Source of the DNA: Natronospira elongata
Lineage (GTDB): Bacteria > Pseudomonadota > Gammaproteobacteria > Natronospirales > Natronospiraceae
Length of the DNA: 64,000 bases
Reading direction: 5' to 3'
Assembly: GCF_034931365.1 (NCBI RefSeq)
Contig: NZ_JAYGII010000008.1
Coordinates: 1 to 64,000 of the forward strand
A program made the position numbers and the translations under genes. The notes under the pieces were generated by a model that saw only the letters and a list, made by a program, of their open reading frames with translations, searched no databases and was not told the DNA's origin. Positions within the stretch are counted from its first letter, which is position 1. Each line of letters opens with the position of its first letter. Below are positions 24,800 through 32,989 of this stretch, piece after piece.

Positions 24800-24895
24800 C
24801 CAGTGGAAGTGGCTTAGTGTATTACATCACCAAGGCCAGTCAACTGGAAATTGGCTTTTATTGCGAATTGCTTCGTACTGCAGGCAGGCAATGTA

Positions 24896-26374
24896 TCACG
24901 CAGGCCGCCGCCGGCCACCCTCCAGGTCCAGAACCGAGTGCAGCCATTGGCGGTCCAGATGAGACTCGACCAGCTCAGCCAGGCGGTCCAGTTCGCGTTC
25001 ACGATGGTGGTGATAGTCTGTCGCCACTCCCTCGCTCTTGAGACCTGCCCATCGCAGCAAGGACTGGCAGGCGGGCCCCTGCTCGAAAATCCCGTGCAGA
25101 TAGGTCCCGATAATCTGGCCATCGGGACTCCTTGCCCCGTCAGGACCAGTCTCCAACTGGCATAGCGGTGAACCAAGGGCGGGGCCTTCGCTGATGCCGT
25201 TGTGGATTTCATAGCCTGATACCGCTTCACTGCCAGGGATCAGCCTTCCCCGGCTGCGGCGCCGCTGCTTCTCCGGCATCAGGCGGGTGGTCATGGGCAG
25301 CCAACCGAGGCCGCGGCCCTCCCCCGCCTCCCCTTCAACTCCATCCGGATCGGCGATCACCTGACCCAGCATCTGAAAGCCGCCACAGACCCCCATCAGC
25401 CGACCGCCATAGCGCAGATGTCGCTCCAGTCGGTTTGGCCAGCCCCTGGAACGCATCCAGTCCAGATCGGCCCGACTGTGCTTGCTGCCCGGCAAAATAA
25501 TCAGATCCGCCGCCTCACAGTCATCCGGGTCACGGGCAAAGGTCAGGCTCACCTCGGGATGCAGGCGCAAGGGATCAAAATCCGTGTGGTTGCTGATTCG
25601 TGGCAGGGCCGGCACCACAACCCGCAGCCCTGGCGCCTCCCCTTCAACGCCCTGGGTACTGATACTGTCTTCGGCATCCAGGATCAGTCGTTCCAGATAG
25701 GGCAAGGTCCCGACTACCGGTTTGCCGGTGTAGTGCTCAAGCCAGCTTCGTCCGTCACGCAACAGGGCCATGTCACCCCGGAAGCGATTGATGACAAAGC
25801 CCTTGATCCGGGCCTGCTCGCTGGACGACAAGAGCGAAAGGGTCCCGACCAATTGCGCGAAGACCCCACCGCGATCAATATCCCCCACAAGCAGCACCGG
25901 GCAGTCCACCATTTCGGCGAAGCCCATATTGGCAATGTCATTGGCGCGCAGATTGATCTCGGCGGGACTGCCGGCGCCCTCGACAATGATCACATCGTGT
26001 CGTGCCGACAGGGCTTGCCAGGCATCCAGAACGGTCTGCCGGGCCTCGGCCTTGAAGGCGTGATAGTCCAGGGCCTGCATGTTGCCGTGGACCCGGCCCC
26101 GGAGAATCACCTGTGCATCCTGGTCCGATTGGGGCTTGAGCAGAACCGGATTCATGTCGCTGTGGGGCTCCAGTCCACAGGCCCGGGCCTGCAATGCAGT
26201 GGAACGACCGATCTCGCCCCCATCCACGGTCACGGCACTGTTGAGCGCCATGTTCTGTGGCTTGAAGGGAGCAACCGAGAGTCCCCGGCGGTGAAGCCAG
26301 CGACACAGGGCCGCGACCACGGTGCTTTTGCCCGCATCGGAGGTGGTGCCCTGGACCATCAGCGTTCGGCTCAT
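24896..26374 (-). CDS. cobQ: Adenosylcobyric acid synthase CobQ/CbiP
   Basis: CobQ amidates four side-chain carboxylates of adenosylcobyrinic acid a,c-diamide using glutamine and ATP. It has 492 residues. The N-terminal ATPase domain begins MVQGTTSDAGKSTVVAALCRWL with the P-loop variant; FKPQNMALNSAVT and VEGAGSPAEINLR are family signatures. The C-terminal amidotransferase domain has the nucleophile Cys in MGVCGGFQMLG and the His in GTYLHGIFE. The start overlaps the cobB stop by 4 bases. It closes the B12 region. Confidence 0.97.
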   Translation of the reverse strand: MSRTLMVQGTTSDAGKSTVVAALCRWLHRRGLSVAPFKPQNMALNSAVTVDGGEIGRSTALQARACGLEPHSDMNPVLLKPQSDQDAQVILRGRVHGNMQALDYHAFKAEARQTVLDAWQALSARHDVIIVEGAGSPAEINLRANDIANMGFAEMVDCPVLLVGDIDRGGVFAQLVGTLSLLSSSEQARIKGFVINRFRGDMALLRDGRSWLEHYTGKPVVGTLPYLERLILDAEDSISTQGVEGEAPGLRVVVPALPRISNHTDFDPLRLHPEVSLTFARDPDDCEAADLIILPGSKHSRADLDWMRSRGWPNRLERHLRYGGRLMGVCGGFQMLGQVIADPDGVEGEAGEGRGLGWLPMTTRLMPEKQRRRSRGRLIPGSEAVSGYEIHNGISEGPALGSPLCQLETGPDGARSPDGQIIGTYLHGIFEQGPACQSLLRWAGLKSEGVATDYHHHRERELDRLAELVESHLDRQWLHSVLDLEGGRRRPA

Positions 26375-27684
26375 GGGCGTAAGAAGAGTGCGGCGGCGGC
26401 TGTGGGGCAGGACGGGAAATAGCTGTGAAAATAACTCGCCGTCAGCGAGCCATGCCGATAGATCGCTTCACCGGCACTGTCGAAACGCTGGCGCCGGGTG
26501 TGGGTCACGGGCGTCAGCGAGGTTTTCACCCTGGAATGGTGGAAGGTGTGGCCGCGCAGACTCCCTTGCTCGGACTCCAATGACTGGATTCCGAGTCCGA
26601 CCAATTGCCCGGCCATGATGCTCTCGCCGGGGAGCAGACCGGCCATGGCGTGTCGCTTCCCCTCCTGGTCCACCAGGGCCTCCATGCAGGCCATCATCCC
26701 GCCGCACTCGGCCAGAATGGGGCGCCCGGCCTCGTGATGGGCCTTGAGAGTTGCCTTGAAATGCCCGGCTCCGGCCAGGGTCTCGCCATGGAGTTCGGGA
26801 TAGCCACCGGGCAGCCAAAGGGCATCGGCGTCGGGGACTGCCTCATCCGCGAGCGGAGAGAAGTAAAAGAGCTCGGCACCCATCGCCCTCAACAGGTCTT
26901 CATTGGCCCGGTAGATGAAGGCAAAAGCCGAATCACGGGCGATGGCGATGCGCTTGCCGACCAAATCATCGGGCGGCGGCGCGGGCTGACGGGCAGTGAG
27001 CTCGATCTCCCTGGGCAAGCGACTCAGCCCGGCTTCCGCCAAGACCTGAGCAGCCTGATTCAGGCGTTCATCCAGATCGCTGATCTCCCGAGCCTGGACA
27101 ATGCCCAGATGACGGTCGGGAATGTCCATGGCAGGATGTCGAGGAATACCGCCCAGCAGGGTGATGTCGGGCGGCAGACTTTCGGCCAGCATCTCTCCGT
27201 GCACCGCTCCGCCGATGCGATTGGCAATCACTTCCCTGACGGTCACATCATCGCGGTAGCTGGCCAGGCCGAGAGCCACGGCACCAAATGTCTGGGCCAT
27301 GCCGCCGGCATCGATCAGCGGCAATGCGGGCATCCCCGCCAACACGGCCAGGTCGGCGCTGGAAGGGGCACCGTCATACAAGCCCATGGAGCCTTCCACT
27401 AGCACCAGATCCGCCTCGGCGGCCGCCTCGGCCAGTCGCCAGAGGCATTCACTCTCGCCGGTCATCCACGGATGCAGTTGGTAGACCGGATTACCCGAGG
27501 CCACTTCCAGGACCATGGGATCAAGATAATCCGGTCCATGCTTGAAAACCCGGACATTCAAACCGGCATTGCGATGCAATCGAGCCAGGGCCGCCGTCAC
27601 CATCGACTTCCCCTGCCCCGACCCCGGCGCAGTAATCAACGCCACCGGCGCTTTGCCTTTTATCTGCTCTTGCTCATTCATCAT
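26371..27684 (-). CDS. cobB: Cobyrinic acid a,c-diamide synthase CobB/CbiA
   Basis: This enzyme amidates the a and c carboxylates of the corrin ring, the step before CobQ in the same pathway. It has 437 residues. The N-terminal ATPase domain shows TAPGSGQGKSMVTAALARL and KHGPDYLDPMVLE; VEGSMGLYDG is also typical. The C-terminal domain has the Cys of LAECGGMMACME and the LWLPGGYPELH segment. It is coupled to cobQ by a 4-base overlap and is separated from btuD by a 250-base repeat element, which may divide the transcription unit. Confidence 0.96.
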   Translation of the reverse strand: MMNEQEQIKGKAPVALITAPGSGQGKSMVTAALARLHRNAGLNVRVFKHGPDYLDPMVLEVASGNPVYQLHPWMTGESECLWRLAEAAAEADLVLVEGSMGLYDGAPSSADLAVLAGMPALPLIDAGGMAQTFGAVALGLASYRDDVTVREVIANRIGGAVHGEMLAESLPPDITLLGGIPRHPAMDIPDRHLGIVQAREISDLDERLNQAAQVLAEAGLSRLPREIELTARQPAPPPDDLVGKRIAIARDSAFAFIYRANEDLLRAMGAELFYFSPLADEAVPDADALWLPGGYPELHGETLAGAGHFKATLKAHHEAGRPILAECGGMMACMEALVDQEGKRHAMAGLLPGESIMAGQLVGLGIQSLESEQGSLRGHTFHHSRVKTSLTPVTHTRRQRFDSAGEAIYRHGSLTASYFHSYFPSCPTAAAALFLRP

Positions 27685-27694
27685 TGAAATCTTT

Positions 27695-27935
27695 ATCTCG
27701 CGCAGAGACGCAGAGGCGCTGAGAATGCCTAATCAAATTCATAATGACTGCCTCGCGCAAAGACGCTAAGACGCAAAGAAAAACCAAAGTTGTTGTGACT
27801 CCTGTCATCGCACCGTCGCTTGTACGTTGACTAAGCTCTGCCCTTTACAGTAGAAACGCTTTTCCCTTAGCGTCTTTGCGCCTTTGCGCGAGGCAATATC
27901 TTTTTCTTTTCTCTGCGCCTCTGCGCGAGGCAAAC
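27695..27935. repeat. Nested inverted-repeat element between btuD and cobB
   Basis: Two pairs of imperfect inverted repeats are nested in this gap. The outer pair is CTCGCGCAGAGACGCAGAG (from 27698) against CTCTGCGCCTCTGCGCGAG (to 27929). The inner pair is GCCTCGCGCAAAGACGCTAAG (27750-27770) against CTTAGCGTCTTTGCGCCTTTGCGCGAGGC (27866-27894). The centre (27781-27860) is unrelated. There is no reading frame of note. The cgcaaagacgctaag-type arms resemble dispersed intergenic palindromes known in many proteobacteria; a non-autonomous mobile element is likely. Confidence 0.8.
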
Positions 27936-27936
27936 A

Positions 27937-28704
27937 TCAATCAGCCGGTACAAAGACCGGGCGGCCGTTCAATTCGGTGACGTGCAGCGCCTGGCCGTAG
28001 AGGCGTTCAAGCGCCGAGGGGACGAGCATGTCCAGGGCCGGCCCCCAGCAGCATTGGCCGTCCGGTTCAAGCAGGAGCAACTGATCGCACCATCGGGCGG
28101 CCAGATTGATGTCGTGCAGGCACACGAATACACCACAGCCGGCTTGCGCCTGTTCTCTCAGCAGGCGCATCACCGCCACCTGATGATGGAGATCCAGATG
28201 GTTGGTGGGTTCATCGGCCAGCCAGATTTCCGGGGCCTGGGCCAGGGCGGTAGCAATGGCAAGGCGCTGGCGTTCTCCCCCCGAGAGAGTGCTCACCAGA
28301 CGATTTTCCATGCCCTTGAGCTCAAGGGCTGCCAATGCGGACAGCGCCAGTTCCACATCCTCGGCCGTATCCAGGTCCCAGGGGGACAGATGGGGATGGC
28401 GGCCGATCAGGGCCGTTTCCAGTACCGTGGCCGGAAAACTGTCCTGATGATCCTGAAAAACAACGGCCAGGCGGCGGGCAATGGTGCGGCGGCCCAGGGA
28501 CTGCAATGACCTCCCCTGCAGACAGATCTGTCCGCCACGGGCATTCTTGAGCCCTGCCAGAGTATGCAACAGGGTGGTCTTGCCGGCCCCGTTGGGCCCG
28601 ATCACTCCCCAGACCTGCCCAGGCTCTATGGAAATATCAATGGCACTGCCATCGGCCCGCCCCGGCACGTCAATCCGCAGAGACTGTGTCGACAGTCGAG
28701 CCAT
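27937..28704 (-). CDS. btuD: Vitamin B12 ABC transporter ATP-binding protein BtuD
   Basis: This 255-residue ABC ATPase powers uptake of cobalamin through the BtuC channel. Walker A is GPNGAGKTTLL (about residues 36-46), the signature is LSGGERQRLAIATAL, and Walker B is IWLADEPTNHLDLHH. It overlaps btuC by 1 base. The FecE/BtuD family also serves iron complexes, but the riboswitch, btuB and btuF in the same block make cobalamin the best substrate call. Confidence 0.92.
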   Translation of the reverse strand: MARLSTQSLRIDVPGRADGSAIDISIEPGQVWGVIGPNGAGKTTLLHTLAGLKNARGGQICLQGRSLQSLGRRTIARRLAVVFQDHQDSFPATVLETALIGRHPHLSPWDLDTAEDVELALSALAALELKGMENRLVSTLSGGERQRLAIATALAQAPEIWLADEPTNHLDLHHQVAVMRLLREQAQAGCGVFVCLHDINLAARWCDQLLLLEPDGQCCWGPALDMLVPSALERLYGQALHVTELNGRPVFVPAD

Positions 28705-29687
28705 CAGCGACTCCGGTACAGCAGATAGAGGAAGGTCGGGACGCCAAGCATGGCCGTAATGACCCCGACCGGCAATTGTTCCGGCGCCAACAGGGTTCGT
28801 GCCAGGGTATCGGAGAGCACCAGCAGGATGCCGCCCCCCAATGCCGATGCAGGCAGAATCAGACGCTGGTCATTGCCCAGCACGAGTCGCAGCATATGCG
28901 GCACCACAAGCCCCACAAAACCGATGGCACCGGCGGTGGTCACCGCCACGGCAGTGAGCAGGCTGGCCACGGCATAGACCGTCCAGGTCATGGGGCGCAC
29001 GGACACCCCCAGGGCCGCCGCTTGCAACGGCCCCCGGGCCAACACATTGAGACTGCGGCCAAAGGGCAGCATCAGAACGCAGGCGACCACCAGGACCGTG
29101 ACGGCCGGCCAGGGTGAACGGGCGTAAGCCATGTCCCCCATGAGCCAATACAACATGCCGGGAATCTGCTCGCTCGGGCTGAGTGCCAGCATGAAGGTGA
29201 TCACCGCCCCCCAGCCGGCTGCCACCACCACGCCGGTAAGCAACAGGCGTGTCGGTGTCCAGCTGCCGGTGCCATGAGCCAGTCCGAACACCAGCACCAC
29301 CGAGACCATGGCTCCGGCGAAGGCAGAGCCAGAGACCGCAGTCACCCCCAGACCAAAGAGCATGGCTGTCAGAGCCCCCACGGCGGCACCGCCGGAGAGG
29401 CCAAGCACATAGGGGTCGGCAAGCGGATTTCTGAGCAGGACCTGCATCAGGGCGCCGGCCACGCCCAGCAGGCCGCCGGTGGCGAACGCAGCCGCCGCTC
29501 GCGGCAGACGCAATTCGATAATCAGGGTGCGATGGAGTTCACTGCCACCACCGGTCACCACCGCCCAGAACTCCCCTGGCGGGATGGGAACGCTGCCGAT
29601 GCTGACTGCCAGGGCCAGGGACAGCAGCCCCATCCCCAACAGAACAATCAGCGGCGGCAGCATGCGCTGCAGGTCGCCACGATACAT
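28704..29687 (-). CDS. btuC: Vitamin B12 ABC transporter permease BtuC
   Basis: This FecCD-type permease has about ten transmembrane helices and forms the inner-membrane channel for cobalamin. Family segments are LRLPRAAAAFATGGLLGVAGALMQVLLRNPLADPYVLGLSGGAAVGA and GAIGFVGLVVPHMLRLVLGNDQR, the latter being the coupling region with BtuD. The start is placed at ATG 29687 (MYRGDLQRMLPP), which has GGGAG upstream; an in-frame ATG at 29753 would overlap btuF by 35 bases and adds 22 residues with no family support. Confidence 0.93.
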   Translation of the reverse strand: MYRGDLQRMLPPLIVLLGMGLLSLALAVSIGSVPIPPGEFWAVVTGGGSELHRTLIIELRLPRAAAAFATGGLLGVAGALMQVLLRNPLADPYVLGLSGGAAVGALTAMLFGLGVTAVSGSAFAGAMVSVVLVFGLAHGTGSWTPTRLLLTGVVVAAGWGAVITFMLALSPSEQIPGMLYWLMGDMAYARSPWPAVTVLVVACVLMLPFGRSLNVLARGPLQAAALGVSVRPMTWTVYAVASLLTAVAVTTAGAIGFVGLVVPHMLRLVLGNDQRLILPASALGGGILLVLSDTLARTLLAPEQLPVGVITAMLGVPTFLYLLYRSR

Positions 29688-29718
29688 GCCCGCAGTCTCC
29701 CGAATTGTAGGGCCCGAT

Positions 29719-30627
29719 TCAACGACGCTCACGCGCCTGCTCCATATGGGCACACAAGCGCTTCATGCCCTCCAGCAACCTCGGTGTCGCCCGCTGGATA
29801 CTGGAGGGTGGAATGAAGTATAGATTGTTCCGCTTTACCGCGGTCATTCCCTCGAATCGCCGCCATGGATCCAACCAGCTATCGTCGTCTTCCCCCATCC
29901 CGGCGACGACGATGGCTTCCGGGTCCTTTGACAATACTGACTCCACATCCAGCCTTGGCGTCAACCTCGGAAGGTCCCCGTAGATGTTCTTGGCTCCGCA
30001 CACGGCTGCGGCACGACTGATCAGGTGTTCATCATTGACCGTCATCAAGGGATCATCCCATATCTGATAGAAGAGCCGGACCGGGGCAGCATCGGCATAA
30101 CGGGCCTTCAGCGCGGCAATCTCCGTTTTGAAATGCGCTGCCTTGGGATGGGCGATGTCCTCGCTACCCGCCAGACGGCCAAAACGCTCCAGAGTGTGAG
30201 CCACATCCTCGAAACTCCGCTGCTCCCCCCAGAACACGTCGATCCCCAATTCTTCCAGCCGACGTAGCTGCTCGGTGGGGTTACCACTGATCCAGGCCAC
30301 AACCAGATCCGGCTCGGCAGCCAGCACGGCTTCCATGTCGATGCGGTTGTGGCTGCCGATACGAGGGATATCCTTTGCTGCTTCCGGATAATCACTGTAA
30401 CTGGTGGTTCCAACCACCCGTTCACCAGCACCGGCGGCAAAGAGCAACTCGGTCAGCCCGGGCGAGAGTGAGATGATCTTCTCTGCGGGCTCATCAAGAC
30501 ACAGCAGTCGCATCAGATCGTCATGAACACAGACGGGCTCGGTCGAGCTGTCTGCCAGTGACACAATGGGAAGCCAAAGCAAGGCCACAATCAGCACCCT
30601 GGCAGGACTGATTATTTTGTACCCCAT
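29719..30627 (-). CDS. btuF: Cobalamin-binding periplasmic protein BtuF
   Basis: BtuF captures cobalamin in the periplasm and delivers it to BtuCD. The mature fold is recognisable from EKIISLSPGLTELLFAAGAGERVVGTTSYSDYP, then PRIGSHNRIDMEAVLAAEPDLVVAW. A Sec signal peptide covers residues 1-24 (VLIVALLWLPIVSLA). The start is ATG 30627 because GAGGAGGG lies 6 bases upstream and the signal peptide follows; the frame remains open further upstream but without a signal. It lies between btuB and btuC, 61 bases after btuB. Confidence 0.93.
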   Translation of the reverse strand: MGYKIISPARVLIVALLWLPIVSLADSSTEPVCVHDDLMRLLCLDEPAEKIISLSPGLTELLFAAGAGERVVGTTSYSDYPEAAKDIPRIGSHNRIDMEAVLAAEPDLVVAWISGNPTEQLRRLEELGIDVFWGEQRSFEDVAHTLERFGRLAGSEDIAHPKAAHFKTEIAALKARYADAAPVRLFYQIWDDPLMTVNDEHLISRAAAVCGAKNIYGDLPRLTPRLDVESVLSKDPEAIVVAGMGEDDDSWLDPWRRFEGMTAVKRNNLYFIPPSSIQRATPRLLEGMKRLCAHMEQARERR

Positions 30628-30688
30628 GCGCTGCCCTCCTCGTTTTCTGAAAGCCGGGCCCCGACCATCCAGGGCCCGGTCATTGATC

Positions 30689-32542
30689 TCAGTCACCGTA
30701 GCGAAGACTGAGATTAACGCTACGCCCTGGCTGCTGATAGTCAAAGTCATTGAAGCTGTCACGGGCAATGACATAATCCCGGTCAAGCACATTGTCTACG
30801 ACCAGGCGAGCATTCCAGCTTTCCGCAAAGCGCCAGCCGGCACGAAGATTGAGCAGTGCAAAACCGGCCAGACGTTCGGCGCCATCGGCGTCATTGAAAC
30901 GGTGACTCTGGGCAATAATGGTGCCCCCCAATGACCAATCGCCGATCTCTCGGTCGACTTCCAGCCTGCCGGTCTGTTTGGCGCGGCGGATCAGACGTTT
31001 GCCACTTTCACGGTCTTCCGGGTCGGTATAGGAAACACTGCCGTAGATGCGCCAGTGATCCCGATTCCACCCCGCACCGATTTCCAGGCCGCGGATACGG
31101 GCCTCGTTGACGTTCTGGGGCAGGAAGACCCCATCCTGAAACACCGTTTCAATCAGGTTATCCACATCGGTCTGGTAGGCAACGGCATCCCAGAACCAGT
31201 TCTCATAGAGACCGGAAATGCCCAGCTCCACGCTCGACGATTCTTCCGGCTCCAGGTCCGGGTTGCCGAAACCGGGGAAATACAGCTCGTTGAAGGTTGG
31301 CGCTTTGAAGCCTTCACCCCAGGAAGCACGAATACGATGCGACTCGCCCAGGCGATAGCCCACTGCGGCGTTGGCAGTGTTAACAGTGCCGAAGGAATCG
31401 TTATCGTCATGCCGAATGCCCAATTCCAGGCTCAAAGGCGCAAAATCCAACAATGCCTGGGCATAGCTGCCACGATTGCGGCGGCTGTCTTCTTCGTATT
31501 CAGAAGAAGATGTAATCTCATCGTCCAGGTAATCCAGGCCGACGAGGATTTCGTGGTCACCGGCGAACAGGCTGTTCTGCCAGTTTGCCACCTGACGCCG
31601 TGTTGCGAATTCGCTCTCGCTGCCGTTGTCATTGACGGTGTCGCCTTCATCACGACTTTGCCCAAGCGTGACACGGGTATCCCAGTGTTGATTGATGCTT
31701 CGCTCGTAAGTGCTACCAAGGGCCTGATGGACAAACGTCATCTTGCCGCCAATGAACTCGGTTCTCCCCTCGGAGTGAAGGGAGGTCACGCCCAGCTCCC
31801 CACCATCGTCAAACTCATGGCTGATTCGCCCCACGGCGGAGCTGTTATAGAAGCCTTTTCGCTCGCCATCCTCCCGAAGGGCAATGCCATCGGTGTGGAA
31901 ATGGTTGGCGCCCAGGTTGTAACGGGTATTGCCGCTCTGCCCGGACACACCTGCCCCGTACTGGTGAGTACCGAAGGAGCCCGCACTGATTTCCGCCCAG
32001 GGGCTGAGTTCTTCCCCACCCTCCGGGGTAAAGACCTGAATGACGCCACCAAGGGCATCCGGTCCGTAGACGCTGCCTCGCGGCCCCCTCACGATCTCCA
32101 CCCGCTCGATGAACTGGGGCGGCAGGTACTGCCAGGAGGCACCACCGGTGGTCGCGGCACCCATGCGCACACCGTCCACCACCAGCAGACTGTGATCACT
32201 ACTCGTCCCCCGAAGGAACAGGCTGGTGGCCTTGCCGAAGGGGCCATTACTGACAAAATCCACCCCTGGACGGCCCCGTAGCAGCTCTGAAAACTCCCGG
32301 GGCTGCTGCCGTTGAATGGATTCCCGGTCTACCACACTCACAGACGTCAGACTGTCATCGACCTGCTGTTCGGTACGCGTTGCGGTAACCACTACCGGAT
32401 TCAGCGGAACGGCTTCCGCCGCCCCGGCCGCCAACAAGGGGGCTGCGGGCTTATCTTCGCCTTCGGCGGCCAAGCTCAGGGGTGCAATGAGAATAGCGGC
32501 GGGTAGCGTGACCCACGCACTGCGGATACGATCGACTAGCAT
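30689..32542 (-). CDS. btuB: TonB-dependent vitamin B12 receptor BtuB
   Basis: BtuB is the outer-membrane gated barrel that imports cobalamin with energy from TonB. The protein has 617 residues with a signal peptide (residues 1-25), a TonB box near PVVVTATR (residues 49-56), the plug domain (FSELLRGRPGVDFVSNGPFGKATSLFLRGTSSDHSLLVVDGVRMG) and a long barrel. ATG 32542 is chosen for its GAGGG site 7 bases upstream and the signal peptide; the frame is open to 32599 without support. The substrate call rests on the cobalamin riboswitch just upstream and on btuFCD downstream. Confidence 0.94.
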   Translation of the reverse strand: MLVDRIRSAWVTLPAAILIAPLSLAAEGEDKPAAPLLAAGAAEAVPLNPVVVTATRTEQQVDDSLTSVSVVDRESIQRQQPREFSELLRGRPGVDFVSNGPFGKATSLFLRGTSSDHSLLVVDGVRMGAATTGGASWQYLPPQFIERVEIVRGPRGSVYGPDALGGVIQVFTPEGGEELSPWAEISAGSFGTHQYGAGVSGQSGNTRYNLGANHFHTDGIALREDGERKGFYNSSAVGRISHEFDDGGELGVTSLHSEGRTEFIGGKMTFVHQALGSTYERSINQHWDTRVTLGQSRDEGDTVNDNGSESEFATRRQVANWQNSLFAGDHEILVGLDYLDDEITSSSEYEEDSRRNRGSYAQALLDFAPLSLELGIRHDDNDSFGTVNTANAAVGYRLGESHRIRASWGEGFKAPTFNELYFPGFGNPDLEPEESSSVELGISGLYENWFWDAVAYQTDVDNLIETVFQDGVFLPQNVNEARIRGLEIGAGWNRDHWRIYGSVSYTDPEDRESGKRLIRRAKQTGRLEVDREIGDWSLGGTIIAQSHRFNDADGAERLAGFALLNLRAGWRFAESWNARLVVDNVLDRDYVIARDSFNDFDYQQPGRSVNLSLRYGD

Positions 32543-32685
32543 TGAATTTCCCTCAACTAACCGTGCCCACCGCACGGATTTGGATGCAACGGAATGCACG
32601 CTTGAGGGAACAGGTGGGGCGGAAGAATGGAATGTTATTTCGGCATCCGACCGGCCCGAGCGCTGCCCTCCGCAGCGTGCGGCCA

Positions 32686-32719
32686 GACACCCGGGAATCG
32701 GCAGGATTCAGCGGGTGTC
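32686..32719 (-). promoter_or_regulatory. Hairpin after the riboswitch (possible expression platform)
   Basis: GACACCCG (32686-32693) pairs with CGGGTGTC (32712-32719), 7 bases after the aptamer's B12 box. There is no T tract, so if it is the switching element it probably acts on other pairings nearer the btuB ribosome site rather than as a terminator. Confidence 0.5.
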
Positions 32720-32725
32720 GAGCAC

Positions 32726-32957
32726 GCAGGCCGGTCTACGGGCTGATGAGCAGGCTGGCGCCGCCGGCGAATCACCTTCCCATGCCTCTCACGGACACAG
32801 TGGTCATGGATTCACCGGTGCCGGCTCTGGACAGAGACGGCTGCTCAATCACCGTTGCGGGGGCAGCGTCGGAATCCTTCACCGCGTGTAGCAGCAGAAG
32901 TTCACCGACTTCCCGTTTAATCCCCGGTCATGAACTGAGATGGGGACACCTGGTGCG
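32726..32957 (-). ncRNA. Cobalamin riboswitch upstream of btuB
   Basis: On the minus strand the segment shows the conserved core of the cobalamin aptamer in order: GGGGATTAAACGGGAAG, CGGTGAA, ATTCCGACGCTGCCCCC, GCAACGGTGA, ACCACTG, ATGGGAAGGTG and the B12 box AGCCCGTAGACCGGCCTGC (32726-32744). It lies 184-415 bases ahead of the btuB start codon and begins 33 bases after the preceding gene's stop. Binding of adenosylcobalamin is expected to switch off btuB and the downstream transport and synthesis genes. Confidence 0.95.
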
Positions 32958-32989
32958 AGGCGGAAAGGTATCAGCAACAGCCCCTGTGG

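Noticed and set aside
27695..27935. Possible CRISPR array or degenerate gene
   Set aside because: The repeats are inverted rather than regularly spaced direct repeats, and there are no spacers of equal length.
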